Part shown: piece after piece, positions 1 through 10,422 of the stretch
Numbering within the stretch: the first letter of the stretch is position 1
Layout of the letters: each line of letters begins with the position of its first letter
NCBI GenBank assembly: GCA_017552475.1
Contig: JAFZPY010000079.1
Span: forward strand, 1-41,220
Direction of reading: 5' to 3'
Origin: Bacteroidales bacterium
GTDB lineage: Bacteria > Bacteroidota > Bacteroidia > Bacteroidales > UBA932
DNA: 41,220 nucleotides
The notes under the pieces: model-generated
Database searches by the model: none
What the model was told of the DNA's origin: nothing
The model's input: only the letters and a program-made list of their open reading frames with translations
Translations under genes and position numbers: made by a program

Positions 1-268
1 CGTTGGGCTGACCTTCTTCACGGATACCGAAAGGGCCGTCGGCATAGTTCATGTCGGCAATACCGAGGCGCTCGACACCGGCGGAAGACATATTCGTCTT
101 GGAATGAAGCATGTTCACTTTCTCTTCGAGGGTCATCTGGGCGATGAGCTTGTCGATCCTGGCGTCATTCACCGTGAGACGGTCCTGCGGAGAGACGTGA
201 TTAGTGCAGGCTGCTGCCATGCAGAGCATGGCAGCAGCGAAAAAAGAATGATTGCTAAATGTAGTCAT
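1..268 (-). CDS. GH3 family glycoside hydrolase, N-terminal part (cut by window edge)
   Basis: Only the first 89 codons are in the window. The reading begins at an ATG complementary to 266-268, three bases after the stop of the upstream esterase, so it belongs to the same operon. Residues 1-21 form a hydrophobic, Ala-rich signal ending in a lipobox (MAAAC, Cys21), suggesting a lipoprotein. After that come IDKLIAQMTLEEKVNML and, further on, DGPFGIREEGQPN, which are the usual start of GH3 beta-glucosidase/beta-xylosidase catalytic domains. The nucleophile Asp and the C-terminal domains lie outside the window. By family it should release terminal glucose or xylose from oligosaccharides in the periplasm. 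Substrate specificity cannot be read from this part. The residues after the lipobox Cys (TNHVSPQ) lack the Lys/acidic pattern seen in the surface lipoproteins of the large operon. Confidence 0.88.
   Translation of the reverse strand, partial: MTTFSNHSFFAAAMLCMAAACTNHVSPQDRLTVNDARIDKLIAQMTLEEKVNMLHSKTNMSSAGVERLGIADMNYADGPFGIREEGQPN
211..237. repeat. Perfect 12-bp inverted repeat with 3-base loop inside the GH3 signal-peptide codons
   Basis: Positions 211-222 and 226-237 are exact reverse complements (CTGCTGCCATGC / GCATGGCAGCAG) around AGA. In the GH3 mRNA this would be a very stable hairpin about 30 bases after the start codon. It arises from the codons of the symmetric Ala-Ala-Ala-Met-Leu-Cys-Met-Ala-Ala-Ala stretch, so it may be coincidental, or it may slow translation between the esterase and GH3 genes. 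Confidence 0.6.
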
Positions 269-271
269 TTG

Positions 272-2406
<2,135 letters not shown>

Positions 2407-2417
2407 TGTTCAAATGA

Positions 2418-4367
2418 TTATTTGTTGTTGGGCTCGATCCTGTTGTTGATGTAGTTGGGGATCTGCGTGTAGTAGTCCTCGGCGTTGACCTGGAGGGTGC
2501 CGTTGTAGTTCTTGAAGGCCGGGGTGGCGCTGTAAGGGAGGGAGCGGAGGAATATCCACTGAGCCTCGGCGCCGGAGAGGTCAACCATGGGGATGAGCGT
2601 GAGTTTGTGTCCGAGCGAGCCTTCTTCTACGGTTGCTGCGTAGTTGGGGTTGTAGAAGGCGCGGCGGCGGTGGAGGACATTGGTCCATTTGTTCTCGAAG
2701 GGGAACTCCACTTTCCATTCATGCAGGACGTTATCGAGGGTGAGGTCTACGTTGTCCTTGAAGCCGGCGCGGTGGCGGATGTCATTGAGGTATTGTTTTG
2801 CCTTGGCGGCATCGCCTTGTCCGCTTTCAATGACTGCCTCCGCATAAGTGAGGAGCACCTCGGCATAGCGGATGTCGTAGTAGGGGGTCTGGGTGTTCTC
2901 GTTGTCATCCTTCTGGTCGAGGGACTTGCGGGGAGTGAAGCAGTAGAAGGAGCGATTGTTGGAGTTGACGTCTACTTTGAGCTTGTAGAAGGCCGAGTTG
3001 TCTTCATTGGCTCCGCCGTAGGGGTAGTAGGTGACGCCGTTTTTGGTAACACCGGTATTCTCTGCGGGATAGACGGATACCGAGCCGTCGGGCATTACCA
3101 TACCTCCTTCCATGTAGACCGTGCCGCCGCGGAAGGTGGTGCCGGGATAGATCACCCAGGCCTGGAAGCGGGCATCCTTGAGCAGGAACGGCTCCTGGAC
3201 GGAGGCGTAGTGCTTGTAGTCAGCCACTTTGGCGGCAGTCATCTCTGTCTCAGGCTGGGTGAAGTAGAGGTCTTCGTTGCCATCGACAAGGGTCTGGATC
3301 TTGCGGCCTGCACGGGTGCGTGCCGTCGCATCGGAGTAGTAGTCATACTCGTCGGCGAGGTTGAGGGTGACAGCGTAGGAAGCTGTACCGGTGCCTGTGT
3401 AGCCGGAGGTGAACTGGTTGGGTGCCCAGGTATGGGTATTGTTGCCGGTATTGGCGTCGCCGGTCTTGTAGGAGCGTCCGAAGAGGCCTTCCTCGGCATG
3501 CCAGTTCTGGAAGAGTTCTGTGAGATTGGAAATCGCAGTGGCGATGTCTGTGGGAGCTGTACCTCCGTAAAGGGAGAAACGGCCGGAATTGATGATCTCC
3601 TCAGAAGCGGCTATAGCCTGGGTGTAGTATGCGTCAGCGTAGGAAGCTTCCATGTATGTGAGCTTCTTCTTGACGGCATCGTAGGTGTTGTTGATGGGAG
3701 CGCGATTCCAGTATTTGCTCTCGGAAGCGGCCCAGAGGGCGGCACGTGCTTTCATTGCGAGGGCGGTATATCTGGTGGCGCGCATCTCCTGTGTCTGCTG
3801 CTCGGGAAGGAGGTCGGCGGCTTCCTGGAACTGTTCGAGTACCCAGTCCCAGGTGTCTTTTTCCGTTGAACGTGGAATATAGAGGCCGATATTGTCCTGA
3901 CCGTCATATTTATCATCGAGAGACTCGGTCACGATAGGGATACCGCCGTGGGTACGGACGTTGCCGAAGTAGTAGCAGGCACGAATGAAGAGACCCTCGC
4001 CCTTGTAGGCTTTCATGGCGGCCTCGTCAAAGAGGTTGTCGTTGTAGCAAGCGTCTACAGCTTCGAGGAATTTGTTGACTGAGCGTACGCTGCCATATCC
4101 CCAGAAGCCCTGGACGGTGCTTTTGTATTCGGGAATGTCACGGGCAGGGTTGCCGAACATCTGGTATTTGTCGTTGTCGGAAAGGCTCTCGCCGGGAAGG
4201 GCGGAATAGAGATCGGCCAGCAGGGCCAGAAGACCGTTTTCGGAGCTAAGCAGGTCCTCGGCAGCCACTTTGCTCAGGTCACCCTCCATTGAGTCGAAGA
4301 ACTTGTCGCACGACATCATTCCAAGGGAGAGTCCGGCAAACAGGATATATTTGAAAATCTTTTTCAT
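2418..4367 (-). CDS. SusD/RagB-like nutrient-binding outer-membrane lipoprotein
   Basis: The protein has 649 residues with signal MKKIFKYILFAGLSLGMMSC (lipobox Cys20) followed by DKFFDS. The SusD fold is recognisable from the N-terminal helix region (DLYSALPGESL), the TPR-like ALAMKARAALWAAS segment, and the C-terminal motifs DIRYAEVLLTYAEAVI, YLNDIRHRAGF and FPFENKWTNVLHRRR. It forms the lid over the SusC barrel encoded 12 bases upstream and captures oligosaccharides at the cell surface. At about 650 residues it is on the long side for the family (commonly 500-650). The extra length is a middle region at about 330-460, rich in Tyr, Trp and Gly, that could shape the binding face. It is part of the esterase/GH3 locus. 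Confidence 0.95.
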   Translation of the reverse strand: MKKIFKYILFAGLSLGMMSCDKFFDSMEGDLSKVAAEDLLSSENGLLALLADLYSALPGESLSDNDKYQMFGNPARDIPEYKSTVQGFWGYGSVRSVNKFLEAVDACYNDNLFDEAAMKAYKGEGLFIRACYYFGNVRTHGGIPIVTESLDDKYDGQDNIGLYIPRSTEKDTWDWVLEQFQEAADLLPEQQTQEMRATRYTALAMKARAALWAASESKYWNRAPINNTYDAVKKKLTYMEASYADAYYTQAIAASEEIINSGRFSLYGGTAPTDIATAISNLTELFQNWHAEEGLFGRSYKTGDANTGNNTHTWAPNQFTSGYTGTGTASYAVTLNLADEYDYYSDATARTRAGRKIQTLVDGNEDLYFTQPETEMTAAKVADYKHYASVQEPFLLKDARFQAWVIYPGTTFRGGTVYMEGGMVMPDGSVSVYPAENTGVTKNGVTYYPYGGANEDNSAFYKLKVDVNSNNRSFYCFTPRKSLDQKDDNENTQTPYYDIRYAEVLLTYAEAVIESGQGDAAKAKQYLNDIRHRAGFKDNVDLTLDNVLHEWKVEFPFENKWTNVLHRRRAFYNPNYAATVEEGSLGHKLTLIPMVDLSGAEAQWIFLRSLPYSATPAFKNYNGTLQVNAEDYYTQIPNYINNRIEPNNK

Positions 4368-4379
4368 GGACTTGCAGTA

Positions 4380-7300
4380 TTAGAAGTTGAGATTGAAACC
4401 GAAGCTGAAGGTCTTGTTCAGCGGATACATACCACCGGCAGTGCCGTTGTCATTTGCCTCAGGATCCACATATTTGAGGGTCTTGCTGCAAAGAGTCAGG
4501 AGGTTGCCGCCGTTGAAGAATACGCGGGCGCTCTTGATGCCAGCCATCTGGAGGGCCTTGGGCGAGAAGCGGTAGCCGAGTTCGATAGTCTTGAGACGGA
4601 GGTATGAAGCATTGGCGTAGTTGTAAGGCTGGTTAACCGTGTAGGTAGCATTGTGAGATGCGCCTGACTGAGCTACGCGGGCAAGTGCGGGCCAGTATCC
4701 TTCAATCCACTGCGTTTCGGGGTCCCAGGGGTCTGCGCCTTCCACAGCGACACGATAAGAATCAGTGTACTGGCTGGGCAGATAGTTGAGTTTGCCGAAT
4801 CCGGCATAGCCGCTGAGGCTGTAGCCCTTATATTTGAGGGCGGCGCCGTTGAAGATGAGGGCGAAGTCGAAGTTCTTGTAGCTACCGCTGATGTTGAGGC
4901 CGAACTGAAGCGGTGGCATGCTGCTTCCCCAGGTGTAGTATACGTCTTCACCTGTGATGTAGCCGTCGCCGTTGCGGTCAACGAGCTGGTACATACCGGG
5001 CACAATTGCGCGGTTGCCATCGGAAGAGCCGTCCATGGTGTAGAGGACTTCACTTCCCGTAGCGTCGGCGATAGAGGTGAATCGCTGGCCGTTCCAGTGA
5101 TAGGTACTGCCGCCGAAGTAGCCGTTCCAGCGGTTGAGGGAGCAGTTCTTCCAGTAATCCATCGAGGAGGTGTATACTCTGCTGTTCTCGCTTTCCATGT
5201 ACGTGCTGCGTGAGCGGGTGAATGTGGCCGTACCCTGGACACGGTAAGAGAAGTTACCGATGCTGTTGCGATGGTAGAGGGTGAGTTCAAGACCCTGGTT
5301 CTCGCTGCAGTTGAGGTTTTCGTAAGGGATGGATACGGCGTAGAAGTCAGGCAGTGAGGTATTGCGCTGGGCTGCCGTGCCGATCATTTCGCGTTTGAAC
5401 CAGTCGAATGTACCACCGAACTTGCCCTGCCAGAGCTCCCAGTCGATACCGAAGTCCATCATGCGGACATCCGCCCATGTGAGTATGGTGTTGGCGACTG
5501 AGCTGTTGGCATAACCGGTCGTAGTGGCGCCGTCGGTGAATACCCATGAGCCGCTGGCGGTGTAGCCGTTGATATAGGCGTAAGGGTTGCCCTGTACGGA
5601 GCCGGTGCGGCCGTCGGACCAGCGGAATTTGAGGTTATTCACGAAAGGAAGGAGGTTCTTGAAGAATTTCTCTTCAGAAGCACGCCATCCGAGTGAGTAT
5701 GAGGGGAAGAAGCCCCAACGCTTTCCGGGAGCGAACTGGTAGTTGCCGTCATAGCGGCCCATCAGTTCGACGAGGTATTTGCCCTGATAGTCATAGTTGA
5801 TACGTCCGATGTAGCCGGCGGTGCGCTGTGATGAGCGGGTACCGGAGTTGTCGGAGCGGGACTTGAGGCCCTGGTTGATGATATCGTGGGTGTAGAGGTA
5901 TTGGTTCTTGGTAGGACCGTAGTAGCGGGAGCCGTTGATGCTGGCATTGAGCACGTCAGTGAGCTCGGCACCGATCATTGCGGATACGTTGTGTTTGCCG
6001 AAACGCTGGTCATAGAGGGCCTGGACGCGGCCGTAGAGACGGGTGTTGTCGTTCCAGAGCTCGGAATACTGGGTCTCTGCGCGGGTGAGCATCGCCTGAG
6101 TGGCGGTGTCGGTCTCATAATCGTAGAGCTGCAGCTTCTTCACGAGGGTGCGCTGTTTGGTGCGGGCGAAATCGTATGCGCCGGATGCCTGGAAGCGGAG
6201 ACCCTTGAGGAAAGGGGCCGTATAGTTGAGGTCAACGGTGTTGTTGAAGTCTTTGCTGTCGGTTTTGGTGTAACCCATTGCGTCAGCGTCAAGAAGTGCG
6301 ACAGGGTTCATCTGTTCCTCCACGTTGGAGTAGTGCAGGGGGTTGTCCTTGGTGCGTACGCCCACTGTCGGGTCGGAGGCAAGGATATAGTAGAAGATGT
6401 TCCAGTCCATGTCGTAGTCACCCATGCCGAGATTGTTGCTCTGGCGGAAGGTGGTGCTGTAGCGGAGGTTCAGATCATTGGTCAGCTTGATGTTCATGCT
6501 GCCGGTGAAGTTGTAACGCTTGTAGCCATAGTTGCTGGCTTTGAGGATAGGGCTGTCGTCAGCATAGCCGGCGCCGAAGTAGTAGTTGATGGCTTCGGTA
6601 CCGCCCTGGAGGGAGACGTTGTACTGCTGGTTGAAAGCGAAGTTCTTGTAGGTCTCCTTGTACCAGTCGGTGTAGACGTAGTTGGGGTCGCCTGACTCAT
6701 AGCCTGCTATCTGCTCGGCGGAGAAGCGGTGGTCCATCTTGGAGACATCGGACATGGCGTTTTCCCATTTCATGAATGAGACCCAGTCTTCGACGTCGCG
6801 GGGGAATACGGGAGATGCCATCTGGAAGTTGGCAGAGAAGTTGACGGAAGGTTTCTTGACCTGTCCTTTCTTGGTAGTGATCAGAATGACACCGTTCTGG
6901 GCACCGAGTCCATAGATAGTGGCAGAGGCATCCTTAAGGACGGAAATACTCTCAATATCGTCAGGATTGAGTTCCTGAAGGACGGAGATATCGGTATAGG
7001 TCTCAAGCTGGGTAGGGTCCTGGTTCCATGTGGTAGCCTTGCGGGTACGAGTGGTGGAACGGACGACGCCGTCCACGACAACCATAGGTGTACCGAAACC
7101 GCGGAGGCTCAGGTCTGATGCGAATGCACCAGGTTTGCCGTTGTTCTGGGTCACCTGAAGTCCGGGAATTTTGCCCTGAAGGGCTGCCACGCCGTCAGCG
7201 GTCTTGGTGGCGGCGATTTCATCGGCACGCACCTGTGTGATGGCGCTGGTCACGGACTCTTTCTTCTGGACACCATAGCCGACGACCACTGTCTCGTTGA

Positions 7301-7616
7301 GCATCTCAGAATCTTCCAGCAGGATGACATTCATCTTGGAAGATGTGGCTTTAAGTGTGCGGGTCTCAAATCCGATGGATGAGATTTCAATGACTGAGCC
7401 CTCGGGAACGGTGATTGAGAAGTTGCCTTCAAAATCAGTGGAGACTCCGTTGGTTGTGCCTTTCTGGAGCACTGAGACTCCTACGAGGGGCTCCTTTTCT
7501 GCATCAGTGACCGTTCCGGTCACGGTGATGTTGCTTTGAGCGAACAGAGCCGCTGCGCCGAGGACGAACCCCAGCGCAATGGCAGCTGCGCGCATGAGCA
7601 TTTTGCTTTTTCTCAT
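4380..7616 (-). CDS. SusC/RagA-family TonB-dependent outer-membrane transporter
   Basis: The protein has 1078 residues with signal peptide to about residue 26 (AALFAQ). A carboxypeptidase-D-like beta-sandwich (about 28-105, GTVTDAEKEPLVGVSV) comes next, followed by the conserved ETVVVGYGVQKKESVTSAI stretch and the plug with LQGKIPGLQV, VVDGVVRS and the NPDDIESISVLKDASA motif. A long barrel runs to the terminal aromatic FGFNLNF needed for barrel assembly. It imports oligosaccharides captured by the neighbouring SusD using TonB energy. It is preceded by an esterase gene at a 34-base gap that shows no convincing promoter, so it is likely read through from the carboxylesterase end of the operon. 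Nothing appears damaged. Confidence 0.97.
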   Translation of the reverse strand: MRKSKMLMRAAAIALGFVLGAAALFAQSNITVTGTVTDAEKEPLVGVSVLQKGTTNGVSTDFEGNFSITVPEGSVIEISSIGFETRTLKATSSKMNVILLEDSEMLNETVVVGYGVQKKESVTSAITQVRADEIAATKTADGVAALQGKIPGLQVTQNNGKPGAFASDLSLRGFGTPMVVVDGVVRSTTRTRKATTWNQDPTQLETYTDISVLQELNPDDIESISVLKDASATIYGLGAQNGVILITTKKGQVKKPSVNFSANFQMASPVFPRDVEDWVSFMKWENAMSDVSKMDHRFSAEQIAGYESGDPNYVYTDWYKETYKNFAFNQQYNVSLQGGTEAINYYFGAGYADDSPILKASNYGYKRYNFTGSMNIKLTNDLNLRYSTTFRQSNNLGMGDYDMDWNIFYYILASDPTVGVRTKDNPLHYSNVEEQMNPVALLDADAMGYTKTDSKDFNNTVDLNYTAPFLKGLRFQASGAYDFARTKQRTLVKKLQLYDYETDTATQAMLTRAETQYSELWNDNTRLYGRVQALYDQRFGKHNVSAMIGAELTDVLNASINGSRYYGPTKNQYLYTHDIINQGLKSRSDNSGTRSSQRTAGYIGRINYDYQGKYLVELMGRYDGNYQFAPGKRWGFFPSYSLGWRASEEKFFKNLLPFVNNLKFRWSDGRTGSVQGNPYAYINGYTASGSWVFTDGATTTGYANSSVANTILTWADVRMMDFGIDWELWQGKFGGTFDWFKREMIGTAAQRNTSLPDFYAVSIPYENLNCSENQGLELTLYHRNSIGNFSYRVQGTATFTRSRSTYMESENSRVYTSSMDYWKNCSLNRWNGYFGGSTYHWNGQRFTSIADATGSEVLYTMDGSSDGNRAIVPGMYQLVDRNGDGYITGEDVYYTWGSSMPPLQFGLNISGSYKNFDFALIFNGAALKYKGYSLSGYAGFGKLNYLPSQYTDSYRVAVEGADPWDPETQWIEGYWPALARVAQSGASHNATYTVNQPYNYANASYLRLKTIELGYRFSPKALQMAGIKSARVFFNGGNLLTLCSKTLKYVDPEANDNGTAGGMYPLNKTFSFGFNLNF

Positions 7617-7650
7617 GTTGTTTTATTGGTTATTTAGTTGGTATTAGAAG

Positions 7651-8787
7651 CTACTTGAAGAGCTTGGGAGCGAAGGTGTTCAGGTAGAGGCGCCAGTTGG
7701 CCCATACGTGACCGCCCTCGGATACGAAGTATTCGTGTTTGAGGCCCTGCTCGTCGAGTTTGGCATGCATTTCCTCAGCTCCTTTGAATAGGAAGTCGGT
7801 ATTGCCGCAAGCGAGGAAATAGAGTTTTACGCCTGCCTTCTTGAGGGCTGCGATCTGCTCGGGTGTTGCGCTTCCGGCAGCTGAGAGAGGGCAGATGTAG
7901 TCGAAGAGTTCAGGATAGAGGATGCTGGCAGAGATGGTGTGGCCGCCGCCCATTGAGAGACCTGCGATAGCGCGGGATGCAGGGTTTGAGACTGCGCGGA
8001 AATTCTTCTCGATGAAAGGAACAATCTCTGTGCAGAGGCTCTTGACATAGGAATCGCGGTTCTCGGGAGCACGCCAGTCGAGGGCTTTCTCAGGGATGTT
8101 GAGGGTGCGGGCTGCTGCCTGTCCGGGGTTGCCGTTGGGCATTACCACAATCATAGGCTCGGCGAGGCCCTTCTCGATGAGGTTGTCAAGGATCTGAGCT
8201 GCGCGGCCCATTGAGGTCCAGGCCTCCTCGTCACCGCCTGCTCCATGAAGGAGATAGAGGACGGGATATTTCTTCCTGGGATTGTTCTCGTAGCCGTAAG
8301 GAGTGTAGACGGTGAGCCTGCGGTCCATGCCGAGGATGTTGCTGTGATACCAGGGGTGGCTCACTGTACCGTGTTTACCTGCCTCAACATAGTTCTCGGT
8401 GCGCTCGCCGGGGACGATGAGCATAGGAAGGTAGCGTGTACCGTCGCGCTGCACGAGTACATTCTGAGGATCGTTGACAGAAACTCCGTCAACTACGAAA
8501 TTATAGGTATAGATTTCAGGTGAAGGAAGAGGGAGCTTTACTTCCCACACGTTGTTTTCGCCACGACGCATATCGATGGTGCCTGTCCAGGGATTCTCCA
8601 TCCATGAGCCGCTGAGTTTGACTACGGTGGCATAGTCTGCCTTGAGGCGGAATGTCACGCTGTCGTTTTGGATTTCAGGGGAAACTATGGGTTTCTGTCC
8701 CCAGAAAGCGAAATTGGTAAGTTCCTGTGCATTGAGGGTGCCGGCAATGGCCAGCGCCAGGGAAATGATTGAAAGGAAACGTTTCAT
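7651..8787 (-). CDS. CE1-like esterase with N-terminal E-set domain (second paralog)
   Basis: The protein has 378 residues with signal MKRFLSIISLALAIAGTLNAQ. An Ig-like domain (about 35-125, with VTFRLKADYATVVKLSG and YNFVVDG) precedes a CE1/esterase-D catalytic domain. Conserved features are LLHGAGGDEEAW, the nucleophile elbow AGLSMGG (Ser278), Asp331 in GNTDF and His360 in GGHVW. It shares architecture and many motifs with the esterase at 272-1486 (GRAxQILDNLI, [10 protein letters not shown] versus [10 protein letters not shown]), so the two are duplicates that have diverged. The differing region before the nucleophile (about 220-245) suggests different acyl or sugar preference. It starts 6 bases after the carboxylesterase stop. 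It probably works in the periplasm or at the surface, removing acyl groups from imported glycan. Confidence 0.9.
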   Translation of the reverse strand: MKRFLSIISLALAIAGTLNAQELTNFAFWGQKPIVSPEIQNDSVTFRLKADYATVVKLSGSWMENPWTGTIDMRRGENNVWEVKLPLPSPEIYTYNFVVDGVSVNDPQNVLVQRDGTRYLPMLIVPGERTENYVEAGKHGTVSHPWYHSNILGMDRRLTVYTPYGYENNPRKKYPVLYLLHGAGGDEEAWTSMGRAAQILDNLIEKGLAEPMIVVMPNGNPGQAAARTLNIPEKALDWRAPENRDSYVKSLCTEIVPFIEKNFRAVSNPASRAIAGLSMGGGHTISASILYPELFDYICPLSAAGSATPEQIAALKKAGVKLYFLACGNTDFLFKGAEEMHAKLDEQGLKHEYFVSEGGHVWANWRLYLNTFAPKLFK

Positions 8788-8793
8788 TGTTAA

Positions 8794-10254
8794 TTAATTA
8801 TTGATGTGTGATTCAATGTTGATTGTCATGTTGGCGGGATAAGGAGCCCATTCGGGCATGCCCTCGGCGGATGGAACTCCGGTGCAGGCGAAACTGGTCC
8901 ACAAGCGGCTCACGCGATGTCCGAGCTCGATGGCATCCTCTCCCCCGCCGGTGAACGTACGGTGAAGCAGGACGTTGTCGAAGACAAACGGAATATCTAG
9001 ACAATGTGTGCAGCCGAGCACGCCGTCGAGGACCGGAGAAGCCCAGTCAAAGCGATATAGATACACGGGAGCACACCCGGCGGCGCTGCGGTCGGCTGCC
9101 TGTTTTAGCGCAAGGGGGCGGAAAATGGGATCTTCCTGACCAGGAGTAAATTCATTGTAAACCGTACCTATAACAATAGGGACATCTTTTGACAATGCCA
9201 GCGCATCGGGAGTGGAAGGCTGCGCGGGTATCACGTCACCATCCACGACGGGTACCTGGCCGAAAAGTATCTGGTCGAGGAAGTTCTCGGGAAGTTGACC
9301 GTCCTGGCGGGCTTCTTCGCGGACTGACTCTATGGCCTTGTTGTAGGCTGCAAGAAGCTCTTCATACGGGATATCAGCAAGTTTGTCAATCTGCGACGGC
9401 TTGAGGCCGAGATTTTCCACGGTAGCCGCTCCGATGCGACGGGAGTGATGCGGAGTGAGAAGGTTGGTGATGGAACCGCTCTGGACGATTGCTTTGTGGA
9501 AGAGTCCTTTGGCCGAAGGCATTGCCATAAGAGTGGAGACTTTGCCGCCGCCACCGCTCTGGCCGAAGATAGTCACATTGGAAGGGTCGCCGCCGAAGCT
9601 GGAAATATTGGCTTTGACCCACTCCAATGCTTTCACAATATCCATCACACCCACATTACCACTATATGCATACTTAGCACCATAAGCGCTCAGATCGAGA
9701 AAGCCCAATACATTGAGCCTGTGATTAAGGGTAACCACCACGACACCGTGATCACGGGCGAGATTGGAGCCGTCATAGGAGATCAGTTCCTGACCGCTTC
9801 CGGCACGAAATCCGCCACCGTGAAGCCATACCATGACCGGCATTTTCGCATCAGCCTTGATGGAAGAAGTCCAGACGTTTACCCTGAGGCAGTCCTCGTC
9901 TGGAAAGCCGTCATCCCAATGCATGGAGAAAGCTTGTGCGTCCGAGTACCAGCCCATGCGCCTGTCCTGCGGGCAGGTAGGACCATAGGCACGGCTGGAA
10001 CGCACCTCTTTCCATGGCTGGGGATCCCTGGCGGGCATGAAACGCTCCGCCACACCGTAGGGAATACCTTTATAAATATATACGCCGTCATCGATGTAAC
10101 CGGCGACCGGACCGGACTGCGTAGGCACGGTCGTCACCTTAGCCGAAGTCTCAAGAGAGGAAAGCGGCTGCGGGCAGCGGCGTGAAGACGGCTGTGTGCA
10201 GGATACAAGGACGGGAATAAACGTGCAAAGTGCTAAAAGTTGTTTCAGTGTCAT
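8794..10254 (-). CDS. Type-B carboxylesterase lipoprotein, shortened between Glu and His of the triad
   Basis: The protein has 486 residues from the MTLKQLLALC start at 10254. The frame is open much further upstream, but that extension runs through the promoter region and has no signal peptide. The lipobox is LVSC (Cys19). Type-B motifs are YKGIPYG, EDCLRVNVWT, the oxyanion segment WLHGGGF and the nucleophile FGQSGGGG (Ser233; family usually GESAG). Acid candidate Glu368 lies in TVYNEFTPG and His417 in GCTHCLDIPFVFDN. The distance from Glu to His is only 49 residues, where classical members have about 90 or more, so a helical segment is missing. It is the first gene of the operon, facing the HTCS. 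It likely cleaves ester side groups; activity after the deletion is uncertain. Confidence 0.88.
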   Translation of the reverse strand: MTLKQLLALCTFIPVLVSCTQPSSRRCPQPLSSLETSAKVTTVPTQSGPVAGYIDDGVYIYKGIPYGVAERFMPARDPQPWKEVRSSRAYGPTCPQDRRMGWYSDAQAFSMHWDDGFPDEDCLRVNVWTSSIKADAKMPVMVWLHGGGFRAGSGQELISYDGSNLARDHGVVVVTLNHRLNVLGFLDLSAYGAKYAYSGNVGVMDIVKALEWVKANISSFGGDPSNVTIFGQSGGGGKVSTLMAMPSAKGLFHKAIVQSGSITNLLTPHHSRRIGAATVENLGLKPSQIDKLADIPYEELLAAYNKAIESVREEARQDGQLPENFLDQILFGQVPVVDGDVIPAQPSTPDALALSKDVPIVIGTVYNEFTPGQEDPIFRPLALKQAADRSAAGCAPVYLYRFDWASPVLDGVLGCTHCLDIPFVFDNVLLHRTFTGGGEDAIELGHRVSRLWTSFACTGVPSAEGMPEWAPYPANMTINIESHINN

Positions 10255-10314
10255 CTTTTCAATTTTTGCGGATACAAAAATGAGAATAATTCTCCGCAAA
10301 CTATTTTCGGATAT

Positions 10315-10384
10315 TTCAAATCCTTGCACGTATGTACATCGAAGGCTGCGATAATTGTTCAAAAATCTTTCCATATGTTCAAAA
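10315..10384. promoter_or_regulatory. Candidate HTCS operator: spaced TTCAAA direct repeats
   Basis: GTTCAAAA occurs at 10357-10364 and again at 10377-10384, a spacing of exactly 20 bases. A further TTCAAA lies at 10315-10320, 43 bases before the first. The last copy sits just upstream of the -33 element of the HTCS promoter, where AraC-type activators often bind. The C-terminal AraC domain of the HTCS makes this a reasonable operator for the divergent promoter region, but the assignment is inference. Confidence 0.4.
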
Positions 10385-10388
10385 CCCT

Positions 10389-10418
10389 TTTGACATACAA
10401 CGGAAAGCACTATATTTG
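10389..10418 (+). promoter_or_regulatory. Bacteroidetes-type promoter of the HTCS gene
   Basis: TTTG at 10389-10392 and TATATTTG at 10411-10418 match the Bacteroidetes -33/-7 pattern, with an 18-base spacer that is slightly short. The -7 box ends only four bases before the ATG at 10423, so transcription would start at or within a few bases of the start codon. Confidence 0.6.
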
Positions 10419-10422
10419 CTCC

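Noticed and set aside
2607-3869. 420-codon plus-strand frame opposite SusD
   Set aside because: Low-complexity Val/Gly/Glu-rich translation, antisense to SusD, no signal peptide or domain.
10255-10310. Consensus promoter for the esterase/SusCD operon
   Set aside because: CATTTTTG and TAGTTTG on the minus strand resemble -7 boxes, but TTTG boxes lie only 13-14 bases away, too close for the usual spacing.
10240-10422. N-terminal extension of the HTCS by 61 codons
   Set aside because: It overlaps the carboxylesterase start and the promoter boxes; the signal sequence begins at 10423.
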